From: Gammaproteobacteria bacterium
GTDB lineage: Bacteria; Pseudomonadota; Gammaproteobacteria; Eutrophobiales; Eutrophobiaceae
Assembly: GCA_015661095.1 (NCBI GenBank)
Contig: JACVQI010000058.1
Coordinates: 1 to 9,943 of the forward strand
DNA length: 9,943 nucleotides
Direction of reading: 5' to 3'
Below, piece by piece: positions 6,154 through 9,943 of this stretch. Numbering within the stretch: position 1 is the first letter of the stretch; each line of letters opens with the position of its first letter. Position numbers and translations under genes: made by a program. A model generated the notes under the pieces. That model did no database searches. It saw only the letters and a list, made by a program, of their open reading frames with translations, and had not been told where the DNA came from.

Positions 6154-6591
6154 TCAGGTATTCCCGGCTATATAGTGTTCCAGTTGTTCGATTATGAATT
6201 CTTTTTCCGTCAGGATATTCTTGATCACATCCATGATGGTAATAACCCCCACCACCGTGCTTTTCTCAATGACCGGCAGATGTCGGATATGATTCTCGTT
6301 CATCAGCATCATGCACTCATCGATATTATTGGAGGGGGATACACAAATCACCTTGTTGGTCATGATCTCCTGTACCAGGGTTGAAGCGGAAGCGCGCCCC
6401 TTCAAGATGACTTTCCTGGTGTAATCCCGTTCCGATATAACACCTACCAGTCGGTTGCCTTCCATCACCAGTAAAGCGCCGACACCCAGTGAGGACATTA
6501 ATTTGATGGCTTCGAATACCGTTGTATCGGGTGATACGGTATGAATCTGATGGCCTTTTTTATTTAATAATTGGCTGACGCTGATACTCAT
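6154..6591 (-). CDS. Two-CBS-domain protein
   Basis: This 145-residue cytoplasmic protein is made almost wholly of a CBS pair (Bateman module), which binds adenine nucleotides or S-adenosyl compounds and usually acts as an energy or redox sensor. CBS1 spans about 15-65 with V-G-A-L-L-V-M and G-V-I-S-E-R-D-Y-T-R; CBS2 spans about 80-130 with I-R-H-L-P-V-I-E and G-V-I-T-I-M-D-V-I. The E-R-D and I-M-D ends of the two domains are typical nucleotide-binding positions. The start at 6591 was chosen because GGGAGGT sits 4-5 bases upstream and the protein then begins at the domain. A longer frame to 6702 has no ribosome site. There is no attached enzyme or DNA-binding domain, so the partner is unknown. 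It stands alone and is convergent with the exported-protein gene. Confidence 0.88.
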   Translation of the reverse strand: MSISVSQLLNKKGHQIHTVSPDTTVFEAIKLMSSLGVGALLVMEGNRLVGVISERDYTRKVILKGRASASTLVQEIMTNKVICVSPSNNIDECMMLMNENHIRHLPVIEKSTVVGVITIMDVIKNILTEKEFIIEQLEHYIAGNT

Positions 6592-6595
6592 GATT

Positions 6596-6624
6596 ACCTC
6601 CCGATTCTGCGGTTGATTAGTATA
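6596..6624 (-). promoter_or_regulatory. Ribosome site and -10 element of the CBS gene
   Basis: On the minus strand GGGAGGT (6602-6596) is a strong ribosome site that fixes the start at 6591. Upstream, TATACT (6624-6619) matches the -10 consensus at five of six bases and predicts a short leader of about 20 bases. No convincing -35 is seen at 16-18 bases, so an activator may be needed. An FNR-like half site TTGAT (6613-6617) overlaps the start region, but its partner half is poor (ATAAA). Confidence 0.45.
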
Positions 6625-6887
6625 AAAGCATTGCGGTCCGCATACGTCCAGATATAAGTTTGGCAGCTTATCCCCGAAATACAATCCATCCCCCACACGC
6701 AATCATCAAGTCCGGTTGAGAATCACAGAATAACGTATTGAAAAATTGAGTGATTATTCAGGATTATAAAAATGTAAATATTGTATTCTCCGCGATTGTT
6801 TTGCCGAATGGATTACAGCGCTGGATACATCGCCCGGATGGTAATCTTGCCTGCGATTATTCGGTGCAATTTGATATCGGTAAGCGC

Positions 6888-6903
6888 CTGTGATCCATCA
6901 CAG
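6888..6903. promoter_or_regulatory. CTGTGAT-N2-ATCACAG palindrome (CRP-like half-sites)
   Basis: A perfect 7-bp inverted repeat around two bases contains TGTGA and TCACA, the CRP half-sites, but separated by four bases rather than the six of a CRP site. Four is the FNR-type spacing. It lies 46 bases before the FNR box and about 180 before the next gene. A second CRP/FNR-family regulator is a reasonable guess; the binding protein is unknown. Confidence 0.4.
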
Positions 6904-6948
6904 CGTCTGCCACACCCGCATTCCTGATTAACTGCGGCAGCATGTCAG

Positions 6949-6962
6949 TTGATCTATATCAA
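6949..6962 (+). promoter_or_regulatory. Perfect FNR box upstream of the cysteine-motif protein
   Basis: TTGAT-CTAT-ATCAA is an exact FNR box, flanked by a further outer dyad GTCAG (6944-6948) and CTGAC (6967-6971). It is 119 bases upstream of the ATG at 7082. Promoter geometry is unclear. TACAAT (6994-6999) would put the box near -50, and TATTAT (7018-7023) near -74; neither is the ideal -41.5 or -61.5/-71.5. The site itself is seen directly; the target gene is inferred from direction and distance. Confidence 0.65.
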
Positions 6963-7081
6963 CCAGCTGACGATTAATTCCGTCCGGGAAATTTACAATC
7001 GGTGCTTGACCTATCATTATTATTAATTGACAAATCCCGAATGCCAGTGTGAGCGGTTTTTTCCTGCGAGGTGAATGACGC

Positions 7082-7396
7082 ATGAATACAATTAGTTATG
7101 ACACCCTGATCGCTTTAGTTATGGTAGCGGCGGCCATAGTCCTGGTTGCCTGGTTCCTGAGATATAAAGCGAATAATTCTGATAGACGCATGCGCAATAT
7201 GCTCGAGCGCTGCGGCCTGGATCCGGAAACCATCGATCATGGCGATGTTATGGCCATTATGAGGGAAGTACGCTACCACTGCCAGAAGTGTCAGAATGAG
7301 GCGGTCTGTGAGAGATGGCTCAAGGGTGAAGAAACGGGGGATAATTCCTTCTGTCCCAATGCCCGGACCTTTGAAATCCTGTTGAAATCTTCCTAG
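7082..7396 (+). CDS. Membrane-anchored cysteine-motif protein, DUF6455-like
   Basis: This 104-residue protein has an N-terminal membrane helix (about 7-26), then basic residues (R-Y-K, R-R-M-R) that would keep the rest in the cytoplasm. The soluble part carries C67-x2-C70-x5-C76-E-R-W followed by F-C91-P-N-A. This arrangement (C-x2-C-x5-C, Trp, then F-C-P-N-A) is what I recall of the DUF6455 family, whose function is not established. Four cysteines in such spacing could bind an iron-sulphur cluster or zinc, and a fifth (C44) lies just before. A perfect FNR box upstream suggests expression under low oxygen, which would fit a redox role, but that is inference. A GAGG ribosome site lies about 10 bases before the ATG. 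It is monocistronic, followed by a strong hairpin. Confidence 0.78.
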   Translation: MNTISYDTLIALVMVAAAIVLVAWFLRYKANNSDRRMRNMLERCGLDPETIDHGDVMAIMREVRYHCQKCQNEAVCERWLKGEETGDNSFCPNARTFEILLKSS

Positions 7397-7446
7397 GACG
7401 ACTCTGATTCTTTCAGAATTTCCGCGACCCAGGGAGGCATTGCCAT

Positions 7447-7474
7447 TTTCAATCCCGCCTTGGCGGGATTGAAA
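7447..7474. terminator. Long perfect hairpin between convergent genes
   Basis: Arms of 13 bases (7447-7459 and 7462-7474, core AATCCCGCC / GGCGGGATT) pair perfectly around TT; in practice the loop is four bases. It sits between the converging ends of the cysteine-motif gene and the hydrolase gene, where a bidirectional terminator is expected. It is not followed by a T-run on either strand, so it is not a textbook intrinsic terminator; it may block or protect 3' ends, or be one copy of a dispersed palindrome. Confidence 0.55.
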
Positions 7475-7527
7475 TCTGAGAAAAACAATAATCACACTTG
7501 CGCAAGGACAGGGATCGTCGAGTCAGG

Positions 7528-8226
7528 TTATTGCAATAACCAGTCACGCAGGGCCGCGGTCACACTCCAGGGTTTTTCCAGCGGCGCCATATGACCGGCA
7601 TCTTCCAGGACAATCAGTCTGGCATTAACAATATCCATCAGCATTTGCTCGTGTTGTGCCACGGGGTACAAACTGTCATGCCGTCCGGCCAACAATAGTG
7701 TCGGGCAATTGATATGCTTTAAATAACCGGAGGCATCGGGACGACGGATCAAGGCATGCATCTGTTTGACAAAATCCTCGACACTGGTACGCATGATCAT
7801 GGTCGTGATCGCATGCAACAAGTGGTGCTCCTGCCGGTGCATCGGATGCAGTATCGGCGGTAGCCAGGTATCGGCCACTGCCTGCATGCCGCTGGTCAGC
7901 GCCAGGTCGATCAGGGCCTGACGCTTGATCGTTTCACCTGCAGCCAGTGGTTCGGCCCCGGTTTCCAGCAAGGCCAGTTTGCTGACCCTGGATGGGGCGA
8001 GATTCCAAAGCTCGAGTGCGACCCGGCCGCCCATGGAGTGGCCGGCAACCGCAAATCGATCAGGCGCGGTTTGCAGTACGTTCTCGGCCATAGCCGTCAG
8101 CGAGTCAAAACCACGAAAATCCGGAATGACGATCCGTGCCAAATCAGCCAGGTGCGTCTGTTGATGCTTCCAGACATCGGCATCGCACATCAGACCAGGT
8201 AAGAGAAAAAGCGTTAAGGGCTGCAT
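7528..8226 (-). CDS. Alpha/beta hydrolase
   Basis: This 232-residue alpha/beta-fold hydrolase, probably an esterase or C-C bond hydrolase, is cytoplasmic with no signal peptide. The catalytic triad can be read: nucleophile S64 in G-H-S-M-G-G, acid D184 in A-G-R-H-D-S-L-Y-P, and base H212 in D-A-G-H-M-A-P-L-E-K-P. The oxyanion-hole segment is L-L-P-G-L-M-C-D at 8-15. The short N-terminus and small cap (about 100-165) resemble MenH/BioH-like and meta-cleavage product hydrolases, but substrate cannot be named. It follows the EthD gene by 42 bases on the same strand, so the two probably form an operon. The ribosome site before ATG 8226 is weak, which suggests dependence on the upstream gene or a slightly different start. 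Confidence 0.88.
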   Translation of the reverse strand: MQPLTLFLLPGLMCDADVWKHQQTHLADLARIVIPDFRGFDSLTAMAENVLQTAPDRFAVAGHSMGGRVALELWNLAPSRVSKLALLETGAEPLAAGETIKRQALIDLALTSGMQAVADTWLPPILHPMHRQEHHLLHAITTMIMRTSVEDFVKQMHALIRRPDASGYLKHINCPTLLLAGRHDSLYPVAQHEQMLMDIVNARLIVLEDAGHMAPLEKPWSVTAALRDWLLQ

Positions 8227-8268
8227 TTATGATGATTACACGTTGGTTAATCGCTGGCTACCAGGTTA

Positions 8269-8940
8269 TCAGCCGATGATTACATGTTCCGCGCAGATCA
8301 GGTTTTGGATTTCTTCATGCCTTAGAAAATTAACCCTGTCCGCAATGATAGTGGCATAAGAGTCGGAGTCCATGGCCTGTCGGAAATCCTCTCTGGAATC
8401 AAACCACATACTGGACAGGCCGTCACAAGCGGGTGAGTGGTCGGCGCTGTATCCGCCCGGCCGGGCCGGGCTTTGCACATAATGCCTGAGTGATGGTAAT
8501 TTCAAGACCAGTGGTCCGTGCTGTGTCAGCCAGTATTGCTGAAAATCCTCGACTGTCATTCCCTTCCGGCGTTGCAGAAACTCCAGGTATTTGATGCCGC
8601 CGGGTTGGGGTGATTCTACTTTGAATACTGCTTCGCTGGTTAAGATCAATGCCAGTGATTCACGGTCAATAAATCGCTCTTCATCAGCCTGTACATATTG
8701 GTAAGCCTCGCTGGCCGCCACGTCTTTGAATGCCCGTGTATTGTCCGCCCAGAGTTCGGCGACCCCGTCGTAAACAGGCGTGCCCCGATCATAATTGTCC
8801 GAAAACGGATGATTCTGAACATAGCGCCGGATGCCGGGCAAGCGCTCGATGACTTTGATATGTTCATAGCGCCAGTATTCCTGAAACTCCCTGACAGTTA
8901 AGCCGGGGTTACGCTTGATTAATGTAATGGCCTTGATCAA
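8269..8940 (-). CDS. Tandem EthD-domain protein
   Basis: This 223-residue protein is built of two EthD (ferredoxin-like, dimeric alpha-beta barrel) domains, about 1-108 and 115-220. The halves are clearly related: G-L-T-V-R-E-F-Q-E-Y-W with L-P-G-I-R-R-Y-V-Q at 13-42, and G-M-T-V-E-D-F-Q-Q-Y-W with L-P-S-L-R-H-Y-V-Q at 127-156. Each keeps a histidine after the Y-W helix (H27, H141), a position often conserved in the family. EthD was first described as needed for ethyl tert-butyl ether degradation; relatives act on polyketides and aromatic compounds. A fused pair would form in one chain the barrel that single-domain proteins form as dimers. The start is TTG at 8940 with AAGGA six bases upstream; no ATG is available nearby. 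It is probably co-transcribed with the hydrolase. Confidence 0.87.
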   Translation of the reverse strand: MIKAITLIKRNPGLTVREFQEYWRYEHIKVIERLPGIRRYVQNHPFSDNYDRGTPVYDGVAELWADNTRAFKDVAASEAYQYVQADEERFIDRESLALILTSEAVFKVESPQPGGIKYLEFLQRRKGMTVEDFQQYWLTQHGPLVLKLPSLRHYVQSPARPGGYSADHSPACDGLSSMWFDSREDFRQAMDSDSYATIIADRVNFLRHEEIQNLICAEHVIIG

Positions 8941-8955
8941 TTATTGTCCTTGATA

Positions 8956-9007
8956 TTTATAAATCACCGGCAAGTGATAGTCATCGGGAAGTCCAGTACA
9001 TTGGACT
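8956..9007 (-). promoter_or_regulatory. Promoter and operator-like dyad of the EthD-hydrolase unit
   Basis: On the minus strand ATGACT (8984-8979) and TATAAA (8961-8956) with a 17-base spacer resemble a sigma-70 promoter, with transcription starting near 8949. Just upstream of the -35, AGTCCA (8990-8995), six bases (GTACAT) and TGGACT (9002-9007) make a perfect dyad centred at about -49.5. It looks like the site of a dimeric regulator, perhaps an activator given the position. No regulator gene for it is in the window. Confidence 0.5.
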
Positions 9008-9060
9008 AATACACGCGTAAATATTGCTTATTGGTATATCGAATTAATAGTTTATTCGGA

Positions 9061-9066
9061 TATAAT
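9061..9066 (+). promoter_or_regulatory. -10 element of the FmdB-like gene
   Basis: TATAAT matches the consensus exactly and lies 35 bases before the ATG at 9101, predicting a leader of about 28 bases. No good -35 is found at 16-18 bases (ATCGAA at best). The surrounding 40 bases are AT-rich, which may compensate. Confidence 0.45.
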
Positions 9067-9100
9067 TAACAGACTTTCTGGTATCAATAAAGACCTAATT

Positions 9101-9313
9101 ATGCCTATCTACGAATATCATTGCAGTCAGTGCGAGAAGGATTTTGAACTACTGGTGCGGAGTTCGACCATCATTGAGTGTCCGGATTGTGGTAATCAGG
9201 AACTCAGGAAGAAGTTATCGACCTTCGCCATCAGTAGCGGCACGCAGTCACATGCGAGTGAGTTATGCGGGTCCTGTGGTATGACACCCGGGACATGCGG
9301 TTTCGACGCCTGA
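9101..9313 (+). CDS. FmdB-family zinc-ribbon protein
   Basis: This small cytoplasmic protein of 70 residues begins M-P-I-Y-E-Y-H-C, the hallmark of the FmdB/CxxC_CXXC_SSSS putative regulatory family. The zinc ribbon ligands are C8, C11, C27 and C30 (C-x2-C, C-P-D-C). The C-terminal tail adds three further cysteines, C56, C59 and C66, in a Gly-rich stretch, as in many members. The founding FmdB was linked to formamidase and amide gene regulation; no DNA-binding role has been shown for most relatives. It reads away from the EthD gene and is followed 102 bases later by the VOC gene in the same direction, so co-transcription is possible but not evident. Confidence 0.9.
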   Translation: MPIYEYHCSQCEKDFELLVRSSTIIECPDCGNQELRKKLSTFAISSGTQSHASELCGSCGMTPGTCGFDA

Positions 9314-9415
9314 GTCCTGGGTCTTAATCGCCTTATCATGCGCAACGCCCTCTTGTCCCAGCCTGAGGCCCGCGGTATTATCGCTGGCAGCACACAGAAT
9401 CTTCCGGGGGTTATA

Positions 9416-9880
9416 ATGAAAAAACTGGCAAAGTATATTTTGATGCTGGGAGCCGCTTCCATCTTCATGAGTACTGTGCAGGCCGGGGTTACCTTGAATG
9501 CTGCGCGTATCGGGGCAGTGGATGTTGTTGCCCTGGCCAAGTTTTACCAATCAGCTTTCGGACTGCAGGAGGTAAACCGGCTTGAATTTCCGGGCATGCT
9601 GGAAATCATGCTGAATTTTGGCGAAACAGCGGATGCCGCCAAGGCCAATCCTGACGCCCAGATCGTCATCATGCCCCGTCCCTCCAACGACCTCAAGGAC
9701 CCGGTTCCGCATATCATTTTTAATGTGACCGATATGGCGGCCACGGTGATGGCAGTCAAGGCGGCGGGCGGGACTATGGACGGTGATCCGCGTCCATTCG
9801 GAACCTCCGGCATGATAATCGGTTTTGCTGTTGATCCTGCCGGCAATCGTGTGGAGCTGATCCAACCGCCCAGACAGTGA
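9416..9880 (+). CDS. Exported VOC-fold (glyoxalase/bleomycin-resistance-like) protein
   Basis: This 154-residue protein has a Sec signal peptide (M-K-K-L-A-K, hydrophobic core, cleavage after V-Q-A at about residue 23) followed by a vicinal oxygen chelate fold. The first beta-alpha-beta half includes A-L-A-K-F-Y-Q-S-A-F-G-L, and the second includes H-I-I-F-N-V-T-D-M and ends in D-P-A-G-N-R-V-E-L-I-Q, the classic VOC finish with its metal-ligand glutamate. The first ligand position, usually His in the opening strand, reads A-R-I-G-A-V, so the metal site is incomplete or rearranged. ATG 9416 was chosen over an upstream ATG at 9338 because GGGGG lies five bases before it and a signal peptide results. 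Most VOC proteins are cytoplasmic, so export is notable. Function is unknown. Confidence 0.85.
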   Translation: MKKLAKYILMLGAASIFMSTVQAGVTLNAARIGAVDVVALAKFYQSAFGLQEVNRLEFPGMLEIMLNFGETADAAKANPDAQIVIMPRPSNDLKDPVPHIIFNVTDMAATVMAVKAAGGTMDGDPRPFGTSGMIIGFAVDPAGNRVELIQPPRQ

Positions 9881-9943
9881 CCGTTTAATGTAACGCAAGG
9901 ACTGGCCTGTAACTAATTTAAAACCTGACCATACCAACGGCGG

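Larger units (their letters stand above)
6625..7081. other. Long divergent intergenic region with two operator-like dyads
   Basis: About 457 bases between the CBS gene and the cysteine-motif gene. No firm gene was found. A 47-codon frame (GTG 6750 to TGA 6893) has gene-like codons but no ribosome site. The region holds a CRP-like palindrome at 6888-6903 and a perfect FNR box at 6949-6962, described separately. The spacing suggests that most of the regulation serves the rightward gene. Confidence 0.5.

Noticed and set aside
6613..6626. FNR box overlapping the CBS gene start region (TTGAT-TAGT-ATAAA)
   Set aside because: Only one half-site is good, and it would overlap the -10 and lie too close to the start to activate.
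6592..6702. Extended start of the CBS-domain gene at 6702
   Set aside because: A strong ribosome site directly precedes ATG 6591 and the extension has no domain similarity.
7447..7474. Single CRISPR-like repeat, since the stem ends in GATTGAAA
   Set aside because: Only one copy, no spacers and no cas genes; it is better explained as a hairpin.
9338..9415. Upstream start of the VOC gene at 9338
   Set aside because: No ribosome site; the extension would bury the clear signal peptide.

Overview
The window looks like the chromosome of a proteobacterium, probably a facultatively anaerobic gammaproteobacterium. The GC content is moderate, an FNR-type regulator with the classical cysteine spacing is present, and there are FNR-box-like sites TTGAT/C-N4-ATCAA. 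The genus cannot be fixed from the sequence.

Region 1 (1-4184, minus strand) is most of an N-type ('alternate', second-copy) F1F0 ATPase operon in the order atpD-atpC-atpQ-atpB-atpE-atpF-atpA. AtpA is cut by the left edge, and atpG would be expected beyond it. The genes overlap or nearly touch, so this is one transcription unit. Subunit b carries a delta-like C-terminal domain and there is no separate delta gene, as is usual for this type. Two things are atypical. The atpR gene normally found between atpQ and atpB is missing (atpQ TAA is followed directly by atpB ATG). The c subunit has Met where N-type rotors usually have an extra Glu in helix 1, and its glycine motif is degraded.

Region 2 (4185-5442) is the atpD control region followed upstream by an FNR-family regulator gene. 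A perfect FNR box, TTGATTTTAATCAA, lies at the right distance from a plausible -10 (TATTCT) for a class II FNR-activated promoter. Regulator and probable target are therefore neighbours, and the auxiliary ATPase is probably an anaerobically induced machine. A second dyad, an IHF-like sequence and a short direct repeat lie in the same 493-base gap.

Region 3 (5443-7527) holds a small exported protein of unknown function preceded by a near-perfect FNR box (TTGAC-N4-ATCAA), a two-CBS-domain protein on the other strand, and a membrane-anchored cysteine-motif protein resembling the DUF6455 family with a perfect FNR box upstream. A long perfect hairpin closes this region. Together with the ATPase, these look like a small local FNR regulon.

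Region 4 (7528-9943) is different in character. A probable two-gene unit on the minus strand (tandem EthD-domain protein, then an alpha/beta hydrolase) diverges from a FmdB-type zinc-ribbon protein, which is followed by a VOC-fold protein with a signal peptide. Domain content suggests small-molecule turnover, but no substrate can be named.
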